A DNA stretch of 34,266 nt. It comes from Flavobacterium sp. UGB4466 (GTDB taxonomy: Bacteria > Bacteroidota > Bacteroidia > Flavobacteriales > Flavobacteriaceae). Shown here piece by piece: positions 7,582 through 14,946 of the stretch. The translations under genes and the position numbers were made by a program. The notes under the pieces are model-generated. The model made no database searches, was not told where the DNA came from, and worked only from the letters and a program-made list of their open reading frames with translations. The stretch spans positions 1 to 34,266 of the forward strand of contig NZ_CAGKLC010000050.1 in assembly GCF_903469665.1 (NCBI RefSeq). The letters run 5' to 3'. Every line of letters begins with the position of its first letter. Position 1 is the first letter of the stretch.

Positions 7582-9645
7582 TTGATTTCACAAAGTACGA
7601 TTGATGCTGTTTTTGATGCTGCTCGAGTAGAGGAGGTTATTGGTGATTTTGTTAATTTAAAACGAGCCGGAAGTAACTTTAAAGGGTTAAGTCCATTCTC
7701 AGATGAGCGCTCTCCGTCGTTCATGGTTTCGCCTGCAAAGGGAATCTGGAAAGATTTTAGTACGGGAAAAGGAGGTAATTCAGTTAAGTTCCTGATCGAA
7801 CATTCACAGTTTACCTATCCGGAAGCCATTCGATATCTGGCCAGAAAGTACAATATAGAGATTGAAGAAACAGAACAGACGGATGCTGAAAAAGCAATGA
7901 CAGATGTTCGCGAAAGTATGTATCTGGTTTCGGAATTTGCGAAAGACTATTTTCATAAAATACTTTTAAATTCAGAAGAAGGAAAAGCAATAGGACTTTC
8001 TTATTTTAAGGAAAGAGGTTTTACCAATGAAACCATCAAAAAATTTAGTTTAGGATATTCACCTGAAACCTGGGATGCTCTTACCAAAGAAGCTCTGGGG
8101 AAAGGGTATAAGCTGGAGTTTCTGGAAAGTACCGGTTTGACCATTCCAAGAGAAGACCGTCCGTTTGACCGTTTCAAGGGGCGTGTGATGTTTCCCATAG
8201 AAAGCATGTCCGGACGTGTTTTGGGTTTTGGAGGGCGTATTCTGACCAATGATAAAAAAGCCGCTAAATACTTAAACTCGCCTGAGAGTGATATCTACCA
8301 TAAAAGTAAAGTACTTTATGGAATTTTTCAGGCCAAACAAGCGATTGCAAAACAAAATAACTGTTATCTGGTTGAAGGATATACGGATGTGATTCAGTTT
8401 CATCAGGCTGGAATCGAGAATGTGGTAGCTTCATCAGGAACCGCTTTAACACCGGACCAAATTCGTCTGATCAACCGATTAACGAGAAATATAACCGTTT
8501 TATTTGACGGAGATGCTGCAGGATTACGTGCTTCTGTTCGTGGGATCGATTTGATTCTGGAAGAAGGAATGAATGTAAGAGTTTGTGCTTTTCCCGATGG
8601 AGAAGATCCGGACAGTTTTGCACGAAAAAATTCGCACGATGATCTGGTTGCTTATTTAGAAGAAAACAGTAAAGATTTTATACAGTTTAAAGCCTCTCTC
8701 TTAATGAAAGAAGCGAAAAACGATCCTATAAAAAAAGCCGACCTGATTCGGGATATGGTCAATAGTATCTCGAAGATTCCGGATCGTATCCAGCGTGAAA
8801 TTTATACTCAGGAATGTGCCCGAATCATGGATATTTCTGAGCAGGTATTGGTGAGTACTTTGGCACAATTAATTCAAAAAGATCTTGCAGAAGCAGGCAA
8901 AAAGCAAAAGCAGGAGCAAAGACCTTTTGAAGTACACAGGAATCAGCCTGCAAAACAGACCGGTTATTCCGGGGGCGATCCCGAAGACCCAAGGACAGGG
9001 CCGCCTGAGGATTATTATCCGGGAGAACCGTCGTATGCACAAGAGCCGACGGAGAAAGTTGATATTTTATACCGTTTAGAACGAAAAGTAATCGAAATCC
9101 TGCTGCTTTATGGTGATAAGACGGAGGAGTTTGAAGATGTACTTTTAAAAACGAATGAAGAGGGCGAAGTGATAATGGTCTCTGAAATGAAAAATTATAA
9201 AGTCTATCAGCGTATTTATTTGAGTTTGCAGGAAGATGAGGTAGAACTTTCTAATAATTTGTTCCGTGATATCTTTACAGACTTAATCGGGTTTTACAAT
9301 CAGCATGAAAAATTTAGTCTCGAGCAATATTTAATGCGCCTGCAGCCTGATTTTGCTCAGGAAGTTACGGATATTTTAATGGAAGATGAAAGATTGGCTC
9401 TTCACGATTGGGAAGGACAGAATATCTTTTCAAAAATGAAGCATGAAACGATTGCGCAATACGTTACCGAAACGATTATGTCAATGCGTTGGTTTTTGGT
9501 AGGCAAAATCATTGATGAATTAAAAAGCTCTATAAAACCTGATAATTCAGATAATACAGAGCTTTTGTCTATGGTTGTCGATTACTCAAAATTAGTTAAT
9601 TCATTCGCGAAAAAACTAGGAAGAGTAATGTCGCGATACCATTAA
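7582..9645 (+). CDS. dnaG: DNA primase DnaG, zinc ligands replaced
   Basis: 687 residues from a TTG start (no in-frame ATG fits the conserved N-terminus). It makes RNA primers on the lagging strand together with the replicative helicase. The N-terminal CHC2 fold is recognisable (NFKGLSPFSDERSPSF, GIWKDFSTGKGGNSVKF). However, the four positions that normally bind zinc (Cys, His, Cys, Cys) are S37, S40, D58 and T61. The Toprim catalytic core is intact: EGYTDVIQFHQAG with its Glu, and LFDGDAAGLRAS with the DxD. An acidic, Pro-rich linker (about 450-485) leads to the helicase-binding C-terminal domain. It ends tail-to-tail with the response regulator gene, with the stop codons overlapping. Confidence 0.95.
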   Translation: MISQSTIDAVFDAARVEEVIGDFVNLKRAGSNFKGLSPFSDERSPSFMVSPAKGIWKDFSTGKGGNSVKFLIEHSQFTYPEAIRYLARKYNIEIEETEQTDAEKAMTDVRESMYLVSEFAKDYFHKILLNSEEGKAIGLSYFKERGFTNETIKKFSLGYSPETWDALTKEALGKGYKLEFLESTGLTIPREDRPFDRFKGRVMFPIESMSGRVLGFGGRILTNDKKAAKYLNSPESDIYHKSKVLYGIFQAKQAIAKQNNCYLVEGYTDVIQFHQAGIENVVASSGTALTPDQIRLINRLTRNITVLFDGDAAGLRASVRGIDLILEEGMNVRVCAFPDGEDPDSFARKNSHDDLVAYLEENSKDFIQFKASLLMKEAKNDPIKKADLIRDMVNSISKIPDRIQREIYTQECARIMDISEQVLVSTLAQLIQKDLAEAGKKQKQEQRPFEVHRNQPAKQTGYSGGDPEDPRTGPPEDYYPGEPSYAQEPTEKVDILYRLERKVIEILLLYGDKTEEFEDVLLKTNEEGEVIMVSEMKNYKVYQRIYLSLQEDEVELSNNLFRDIFTDLIGFYNQHEKFSLEQYLMRLQPDFAQEVTDILMEDERLALHDWEGQNIFSKMKHETIAQYVTETIMSMRWFLVGKIIDELKSSIKPDNSDNTELLSMVVDYSKLVNSFAKKLGRVMSRYH

Positions 9646-10271
9646 ATAATTTCTAAAGTCTTAGCTTTGTTTACTAAGTCAACTAAATTAGTAACATTTA
9701 ATTTAGTCAATAATCTTAATTTGTAAGTACTGATTGTTTTTTCGTTCAGGTTTAAGATTTTAGAGATTTCATTGTTCTTTTTACCATCGCTTAAATAACG
9801 TAAAACTTCGATCTCACGATTTGAAAGTTTTCTGTACAAACGCTCGCTTTTGCTTTGTTTAGCAATAAGGGCCATGTTTTTACGTACGGTTTCGTTGATG
9901 ATAATTTTTCCTTCGTGTACCTTAATAATAGAAATACCTAAAGTTTCAAGTTTTTCTGTTTTGTGTACATAACCGGAAACTCCTGCTTTAATAGCGTTTG
10001 GAGCATACATTTGTTCAGCGAGGTCACTAAAAATTACAATTTTTGTTTTTGGGAAATTCTTCAGGATGGATTTTACTTCGAAGATACTTGAAAGTCCTTC
10101 CAGTTCTAGATCTAGAATCAGGATATCGATTTCTTTCGTCTGAAGGATATCTCTAACCATTGAAAAATTGCCTACGTTGGCAACAATTGAAATTTGATCG
10201 TGGTCTTTAAAATAAGACTTAACGCCAAAGTGAGTCACAGGATGATTGTCTGCAAGACATACTTTAATCAT
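9642..10271 (-). CDS. LuxR/NarL-type response regulator
   Basis: 209 residues. The receiver domain spans about residues 1-120, with the phospho-acceptor Asp in ILILDLELEG (about residue 53), a Ser in FSD at the Thr/Ser switch position, and Lys in GYVHKTE. The acidic pocket reads ADNHP, so it has Asp-Asn where most receivers have two acidic residues. The C-terminal LuxR helix-turn-helix is LSNREIEVLRYLSDGKKNNE through LNEKTISTYKLRLLTKLNV. No histidine kinase lies nearby, so it is an orphan in this window. Target genes are unknown. Its stop overlaps that of dnaG by 3 bp in convergent orientation. Confidence 0.9.
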   Translation of the reverse strand: MIKVCLADNHPVTHFGVKSYFKDHDQISIVANVGNFSMVRDILQTKEIDILILDLELEGLSSIFEVKSILKNFPKTKIVIFSDLAEQMYAPNAIKAGVSGYVHKTEKLETLGISIIKVHEGKIIINETVRKNMALIAKQSKSERLYRKLSNREIEVLRYLSDGKKNNEISKILNLNEKTISTYKLRLLTKLNVTNLVDLVNKAKTLEII

Positions 10272-10364
10272 AATTTTTACCTTTTTTAGAATTGTTCATG
10301 TTTTTGGAACTGTAAAATTAATAAATAAATTCTGTAATTAATTGCAGACAAATGTTAAAAAGTA

Positions 10365-11171
10365 TTATTTTAACGTTTTTGGTATAATACAGACCGGAAT
10401 TGGATCCATTTTATGCTTGTTACTGGTGTTTAAACGTTTATAAATTTCGAAGACAATTTTCTCTCTCTCGCTAAAGTCATCCCCCGTATTTCCTGAATCC
10501 GAGGCTAACATTGCCCATTCAAGTTCGTCATAACTGGCGCCTAATTGATCCTCATCGGTGCGATTATCGCCAAATAATCCATCTGTAGGTGCTGCGCTTA
10601 AAATTGACTCCGGAATTGTTAAAAATGCCCCTAAAGCATATACATCTGATTTCATTAAGTCGGCAATTGGACTTAAATCGACACCTCCGTCTCCATATTT
10701 AGTGTAAAATCCTACCCCAAAATCTTCTACTTTATTTCCTGTTCCCGCTACAAGCAAACCATGAATTCCTGCTAAATAATATAAAGAGGTCATTCTTAAA
10801 CGGGCACGCGTATTGGCTAGGGATAAATTTACTTTCGCTTCATCGTCCGTTTGAGGTACAGCGCTTTTAAAAGCTTCAAAAGTGGCGGTTAAATCCGTTT
10901 CTACACTTGAAACATTTGGAAAACGTTTCTTTAATTGCTCAATATGTTCTCTTCCTCTTGAAACCTGATTGGCAGCCTGATGAATTGGCATTTCAACACA
11001 TAAAACGGTTAAGCCGGTTTGTGCACACAAGGTAGAAGTCACTGCAGAGTCAACTCCGCCTGAAATCCCAATTACAAAACCATTAACTTTTGCTCGGGTT
11101 GCATAATTTTTTAACCACTCTACAATGTGGGCGTTTACTTTTTCTGTCTGAATAGTGCTTTTTTTAGCCAT
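10365..11171 (-). CDS. nadE: NH3-dependent NAD+ synthetase
   Basis: 268 residues, the size of the ammonia-dependent single-domain enzyme (no glutaminase domain). The ATP-pyrophosphatase P-loop is SGGVDSA in GFVIGISGGVDSAVTST (about residues 32-48). Other family stretches are GTGNKVEDFGVGFYTKYGDG and DLSPIADLMKSDVYALG. It converts nicotinic acid adenine dinucleotide to NAD+ with ATP and ammonia, the last step of NAD biosynthesis. It is divergent from gldB across a 99-bp intergenic region. Confidence 0.95.
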   Translation of the reverse strand: MAKKSTIQTEKVNAHIVEWLKNYATRAKVNGFVIGISGGVDSAVTSTLCAQTGLTVLCVEMPIHQAANQVSRGREHIEQLKKRFPNVSSVETDLTATFEAFKSAVPQTDDEAKVNLSLANTRARLRMTSLYYLAGIHGLLVAGTGNKVEDFGVGFYTKYGDGGVDLSPIADLMKSDVYALGAFLTIPESILSAAPTDGLFGDNRTDEDQLGASYDELEWAMLASDSGNTGDDFSEREKIVFEIYKRLNTSNKHKMDPIPVCIIPKTLK

Positions 11172-11200
11172 AATAGTTCAAGATTTAAGATACAGGGATG

Positions 11201-11218
11201 TATATTTGCACAAATATT
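11201..11218. promoter_or_regulatory. Overlapping face-to-face promoter boxes between nadE and gldB
   Basis: On the + strand TATATTTG (11201-11208) is an exact -7 box for gldB, with about 57 nt of leader. Two bases further on, CAAATATT (11211-11218) reads AATATTTG on the - strand, one base from consensus, for nadE with about 34 nt of leader. Each predicted transcription start lies inside or next to the other box. Confidence 0.5.
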
Positions 11219-11270
11219 TTTAAGCATAGTTTGTTTAAAATATGAGCAACACAAATCTAATTAAAATAAA

Positions 11271-12227
11271 ATGAAAATATATCGCTTAGCAGTGGTTCTG
11301 TGCTTGTTTTTTTTGTCTTGTGACCAGAAAACCAAAGTCGAAAAAGCAGTAGAAGAAATTCCGGTCGACATTAAAGTAGAGCGTTTTGATAAGGTGTTTT
11401 TTGAGACTAAACCAGAGGATTTAGCTAAAGTAAAAAAACAGTATCCTTTCTTTTTTCCGGCAGGAAATGATGATAATGTCTGGCTTAAGAAAATGCAGGA
11501 TCCCATCTGGAAAGAAGTTTATACCGAGGTTCAGAAAAAATACAGCAATTTTGAGCCTGTCCGCGAAGAATTCAATGCGCTTTTTCAGCATGTAAAATAT
11601 TACTTCCCTAAAACGAAAACGCCAAAAGTTATCACTGTAATTGGGGAAATGGATTATAATGCCAAGGCTATATATGCAGACACTCTGGTAATTGTAGCGT
11701 TGGAATTGTATTTGGGGAAAGATCATAAATTTTATGAATTCCCAAATTATCTAAAACAAAATTTTGAAGAGAAGCAAATTATGCCCGACGTGGTTTCGAG
11801 TTTCGCTTATCGAAATATCCCGGCATTTCCGGATAAAAATTTAGTTTCCCAAATGATTTTTGAAGGGAAGCAATTGTATGCGAAAGATTTGTTGTTGCCC
11901 AATTATACTGATGCTGAAAAAATAGGTTACACACCTGAACAAATAAAATGGAGCCAGGAAAATGAAGCCTATATGTGGCGCTATTTTATTGAAAGCGAAA
12001 TGCTGTACAGCGATGATCCGAAACTAACTACCCGATTTATAGTGCCTGCTCCGTTTTCTAAATTCTACTTAGAAATTGACAACGATTCTCCGGGAAGAAT
12101 AGGGGCTTGGTTAGGATGGCAAATTGTACGGTCGTATATGAAGAATAATAACGTAACTTTGCCGGAATTATTAAAAACAGAAGCAAAGGTAATCTTTGAA
12201 AAGTCAAAATATAAACCTAAGAAATAA
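11271..12227 (+). CDS. gldB: Gliding motility lipoprotein GldB
   Basis: 318 residues. The signal peptide ends in a lipobox (LFFLSC, Cys at residue 17), so the protein is a lipoprotein of the cell envelope. The body has the GldB-type pattern, including VIGEMDYNAKAIYADTLVIV, LELYLGKDHKFYEFPNYLKQ and GRIGAWLGWQIVRSYM, and resembles a DUF2268-like metalloprotease fold without an obvious HExxH. In Flavobacterium, GldB is required for gliding and for stable T9SS machinery. Its TAA overlaps the ATG of gldC by one base (TAATG), so the two are almost surely co-translated. Confidence 0.93.
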   Translation: MKIYRLAVVLCLFFLSCDQKTKVEKAVEEIPVDIKVERFDKVFFETKPEDLAKVKKQYPFFFPAGNDDNVWLKKMQDPIWKEVYTEVQKKYSNFEPVREEFNALFQHVKYYFPKTKTPKVITVIGEMDYNAKAIYADTLVIVALELYLGKDHKFYEFPNYLKQNFEEKQIMPDVVSSFAYRNIPAFPDKNLVSQMIFEGKQLYAKDLLLPNYTDAEKIGYTPEQIKWSQENEAYMWRYFIESEMLYSDDPKLTTRFIVPAPFSKFYLEIDNDSPGRIGAWLGWQIVRSYMKNNNVTLPELLKTEAKVIFEKSKYKPKK

Positions 12228-12562
12228 TGTCAAATACAATAAAATCAGAAATTAAATTCAATATAGAATTAGACGAAAACCGTGTTCCGGAAAGATTATC
12301 ATGGACGGCAAAGGACGGTGGAGTAGAAGCAGAGGAAGCAAAAGCAATTATGCTGTCAATTTGGGACAGTAAAGCGAAAGAAAGTATGCGTATCGATTTG
12401 TGGACCAAAGATATGCCGGTAGACGAAATGAAAATTTTCTTTCACCAGACTTTGGTGGCTATGGCGGATACTTTTAAACGTGCCACTGACGACGAGAAGA
12501 TGTCAGATACTATGAAAGACTTTTGTGATTATTTTGCAGAGAAACTGGAGCTGACGAAATAA
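12227..12562 (+). CDS. gldC: Gliding motility protein GldC
   Basis: 111 residues, no signal peptide, acidic. The sequence SEIKFNIELDENRVPERLSW and AKDGGVEAEEAKAIMLSIWD is typical of GldC, a small cytoplasmic protein. In Flavobacterium johnsoniae, loss of GldC reduces gliding and lowers GldB levels. Overlap with gldB by one base supports joint expression. A strong bidirectional terminator follows. Confidence 0.93.
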   Translation: MSNTIKSEIKFNIELDENRVPERLSWTAKDGGVEAEEAKAIMLSIWDSKAKESMRIDLWTKDMPVDEMKIFFHQTLVAMADTFKRATDDEKMSDTMKDFCDYFAEKLELTK

Positions 12563-12581
12563 GTAGTTGAAATTCCAATAT

Positions 12582-12628
12582 AAAAAATCCCAAATTCCAA
12601 TAGTAAAACTTGGAATTTGGGATTTTTT
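12582..12628. terminator. Bidirectional terminator between gldC and engB
   Basis: An 18-bp perfect stem (12582-12599 with 12611-12628) has an 11-nt loop. It has an A-run on one side and a T-run on the other, so it works for the convergent genes on both strands. A further partial copy of the stem sequence lies at 12641-12654. Confidence 0.92.
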
Positions 12629-12667
12629 ATTGATTATTTTGGGATTTGGAATTTCCTCTATTGGGGT

Positions 12668-13288
12668 CTAAAATTCCGAGTTGTTTTTAAAAACCTCCTG
12701 ATTTACTTCATCAATATAGGTTAAAAGATCTTCTTTTCCTGTAGCTTCAGTAGATGAAGTTACAAAATATTGAGGCATTTCAGACCAGTTATTGGCAAAC
12801 ATTTGTTTTTTGTAAGCTGCGACGTGAGAATCGATTTTTACTTTACTGATTTTATCTGCTTTGGTAAAAATGATGCAAAATGGTATTTCGCTTTCTCCCA
12901 TGTAAGACATAAATTCAATGTCGATTTTTTGTGCTTCATGACGAATGTCAATTAAAACAAAAGCGCAAACTAATTGCTCTCGGGTTTCAAAATAATCCGT
13001 GATGAATTGCTGGAAAACGGATTTGGTTTTCTTAGATACTTTAGCATAACCATAACCCGGTAAATCGACCAGAAACCAATTGTTATTAATCTTAAAATGA
13101 TTGATTAACTGTGTTTTTCCAGGTCGCCCTGATGTTTTGGCTAAATTCTTATGATTCGTAAGCATGTTGATCAAAGAGGATTTACCTACGTTTGATCTTC
13201 CGATAAAAGCATATTCCGGTAAAAAATCCTTCGGGCATTTTGATACTTCAGAATTACTTACAATGAATTCGGCGGTATTAATTTTCAT
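12668..13288 (-). CDS. engB: Ribosome biogenesis GTPase YihA/YsxC (EngB)
   Basis: 206 residues, usual length. GTPase motifs are in order: G1 GRSNVGKSS (about residues 31-39), G2 GKTQLINHF, G3 DLPGYGYAK, G4 FTKADK, G5 TSS. The family is essential in many bacteria and acts in assembly of the 50S subunit. An AGGAGG sequence lies 17 nt upstream of the ATG (13306-13311). That is too far for a normal Shine-Dalgarno and does not point to another start. It lies 42 bp downstream of the hydrolase gene on the same strand and is probably co-transcribed with it. Confidence 0.95.
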   Translation of the reverse strand: MKINTAEFIVSNSEVSKCPKDFLPEYAFIGRSNVGKSSLINMLTNHKNLAKTSGRPGKTQLINHFKINNNWFLVDLPGYGYAKVSKKTKSVFQQFITDYFETREQLVCAFVLIDIRHEAQKIDIEFMSYMGESEIPFCIIFTKADKISKVKIDSHVAAYKKQMFANNWSEMPQYFVTSSTEATGKEDLLTYIDEVNQEVFKNNSEF

Positions 13289-13330
13289 GTTTTTTATTTT
13301 TAAAACCTCCTAAAAGTCGAAAGTTAGATG

Positions 13331-14095
13331 CTATAAATTCTTTTTAACGAGCCATTCTTCCAGGATTTTGTTGAATTCCTGAGGGTGCTCCATCATAGCA
13401 GCGTGTCCACATTTGTCTATCCAGTACAAAGTTGAATTAGGCAATAATTTATCAAATTCTTCGGCAACATTTGGGGGAGTAACGGCATCATTTTTACCCC
13501 AGATAATGCAGGTTTCTGTGGTCATCTTTGGTAAATCTTTGGCCATATTATGACGAATAGCACTTTTGGCAATCGTCAAAGTTTTGATGAGTTTGATACG
13601 GTCATTAACGGTTGCGTACACTTCGTCAATAAGCTCTGGTGTAGCAATTGCAGGATCGTAGAAAACATCTTCAGCTTTCTTTTTGATGTATTCGTAATCG
13701 CCTCTTTTGGGGTAGCTGTCACCCATTGCGCTTTCGTAAAGTCCTGAGCTTCCTGTAATTACCAGTCCGGCAACTTTTTCAGGATATAGCTTTGTGTGGT
13801 ACAGTGCAATGTGACCGCCTAAAGAGTTGCCTAATAGTATAACCTGATCAAATCCTTTAAAAGTGATAAAGTCTTTTACATACTTGGCAAAGCTTTTTAC
13901 GTTTGTTTTTAAAATGCTTTGAGTATAGATTGGCAAATCCGGGATCACAACTTTGTATCCTTTTGTTGGAAAATATTCGGCTACAGCATCAAAGTTACTA
14001 AGGCCTCCCATTAAGCCATGTAAAATAACGATAGGAGTTCCTTCTCCAGCTTCATAATAGCTGTATTTGCCTTCTTTTTTGTAGTGTTTGTCCAT
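13331..14095 (-). CDS. Alpha/beta-hydrolase fold protein
   Basis: 254 residues, no signal peptide. Typical features are the oxyanion region VILHGLMGGL (about residues 23-32), the nucleophile elbow GNSLGGHIALYH with its Ser at about 95, the acid in IIWGKNDAVTPP and the catalytic His in KCGHAAMMEHP near the C-terminus. It is a probable cytoplasmic esterase or C-C bond hydrolase. The substrate cannot be determined. It is first in a two-gene unit with engB and has its own promoter. Confidence 0.9.
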   Translation of the reverse strand: MDKHYKKEGKYSYYEAGEGTPIVILHGLMGGLSNFDAVAEYFPTKGYKVVIPDLPIYTQSILKTNVKSFAKYVKDFITFKGFDQVILLGNSLGGHIALYHTKLYPEKVAGLVITGSSGLYESAMGDSYPKRGDYEYIKKKAEDVFYDPAIATPELIDEVYATVNDRIKLIKTLTIAKSAIRHNMAKDLPKMTTETCIIWGKNDAVTPPNVAEEFDKLLPNSTLYWIDKCGHAAMMEHPQEFNKILEEWLVKKNL

Positions 14096-14122
14096 TTAAT
14101 TTAATGCCAATTTCAATTTGGA

Positions 14123-14130
14123 CAAATATA
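14123..14130 (-). promoter_or_regulatory. -7 box of the hydrolase-engB unit
   Basis: The - strand reads TATATTTG, an exact TAnnTTTG match. The predicted leader is about 20 nt before the ATG at 14095. Confidence 0.6.
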
Positions 14131-14371
14131 GGGTTTAATAAATAAAAAAGGATTTTTGCTGTCGTTTTTTAACTAGATAATTTTAGTATAATTTATAAGT
14201 GGTTAGAAATCAGTATGAAGTGGTGTTTTTTGTCGGTTTTTTAAATGTTAAGAAATCGGCAGAATAGCTAAATTTTTAAGAAAAATAGCGCGTAATTTTT
14301 TTGAATGATTAGTGTTATTGATAATTCGTTAATAATAAGTTAATGTATTGATCTTCTATCTGTTATGCAAA
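14131..14371. other. AT-rich intergenic DNA with no gene seen
   Basis: This is the left two thirds of the 377-bp gap between the divergent hydrolase and mraZ genes. It is AT-rich and has no open frame of note, no clear hairpin terminator and no tRNA. It would hold upstream promoter elements for both sides. Confidence 0.6.
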
Positions 14372-14430
14372 GTGGGGCGTAAGTGGTTAAACTTATTAAC
14401 AAAGTGGTACATTGTGGTAAAATGTGGTAA
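14372..14430 (+). promoter_or_regulatory. Helically phased GTGG box array, probable MraZ operator
   Basis: GTGG occurs at 14372, 14383, 14404, 14414 and 14424, i.e. at steps of 11, 21, 10 and 10 bp, all on one DNA face. The last three are near-identical decamers (AAAGTGGTAC, ATTGTGGTAA, AATGTGGTAA). MraZ of other bacteria binds direct repeats at a step of about 10 bp in front of its own gene. The array overlaps the -33 region of the mraZ promoter, which fits autorepression of the dcw cluster. Confidence 0.75.
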
Positions 14431-14439
14431 TATTTTTTA

Positions 14440-14447
14440 TATTTTTG
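14440..14447 (+). promoter_or_regulatory. -7 box of the mraZ / dcw promoter
   Basis: TATTTTTG matches TAnnTTTG, 9 bp downstream of the last GTGG box. The transcription start should be near 14453, about 20 nt before the TTG start of mraZ. Confidence 0.6.
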
Positions 14448-14462
14448 TCCTATAACATATTA

Positions 14463-14498
14463 ATGAATTTTCTTGAACACAATTGTTGGAACATATGA
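14463..14498 (+). other. Possible 11-codon upstream ORF overlapping the mraZ start
   Basis: The first ATG after the predicted transcription start (14463) is out of frame with mraZ. It opens an 11-codon frame (MNFLEHNCWNI) that stops at 14496-14498, beyond the TTG start of mraZ at 14473. No evidence of translation beyond this arrangement. Confidence 0.3.
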
Positions 14499-14946
14499 GT
14501 GTAAAGTCGATGCTAAAGGGAGGCTGATGTTGCCTGCACCTTTGAAAAAGCAATTGACTTCCTCTCTTCAGAACGGATTTGTTTTGAAGCGTTCGGTTTT
14601 TCAACAGTGTTTAGAATTGTATCCAATGAGTGAATGGGATCTGATGATGCAAAAAATCAACAAGCTGAATCGCTTTGTAAAAAAGAACAATGATTTCATT
14701 CGAAGATTTACGGCAGGTGTGAAAGTGGTAGAGATTGATGCATTGGGGCGATTGCTGGTTCCGAAAGATTTGGTGACCTTTTCGGGTATTTCTAAAGATG
14801 TGGTTTTTTCATCTGCGGTTAATATTGTGGAGATTTGGGATAAGGATTTATATGAAAAATCAATAAGCGGCGAAGATATGGATTTTGCAGATTTAGCCGA
14901 AGAAGTAATGGGAAATATTAATGACGACGACAATGGAATATCATAA
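14473..14946 (+). CDS. mraZ: Transcriptional regulator MraZ
   Basis: 157 residues with a TTG start; MNTIVGTYECKVDAKGRL is the expected N-terminus and no in-frame ATG precedes it. Two SpoVT/AbrB-type half-domains are visible, each with the DAKGR/DALGR signature: VDAKGRLMLPAPLKK (about residues 13-27) and IDALGRLLVPKDLVTF (about 90-105). MraZ forms rings of subunits that bind direct repeats upstream of mraZ and usually represses the cluster. First gene of the dcw cluster. Its end overlaps rsmH by 26 bp. Confidence 0.95.
   Translation: MNTIVGTYECKVDAKGRLMLPAPLKKQLTSSLQNGFVLKRSVFQQCLELYPMSEWDLMMQKINKLNRFVKKNNDFIRRFTAGVKVVEIDALGRLLVPKDLVTFSGISKDVVFSSAVNIVEIWDKDLYEKSISGEDMDFADLAEEVMGNINDDDNGIS

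Noticed and set aside
13306..13311. AGGAGG as a start-deciding Shine-Dalgarno for engB
   Set aside because: It is 17 nt from the ATG and Bacteroidota rarely depend on such sites. The ATG at 13288 fits the family N-terminus.
14463..14498. ATG 14463 as the true mraZ start
   Set aside because: It is out of frame with mraZ. The TTG at 14473 gives the expected MNTIVGTYECKVDAKGR N-terminus.
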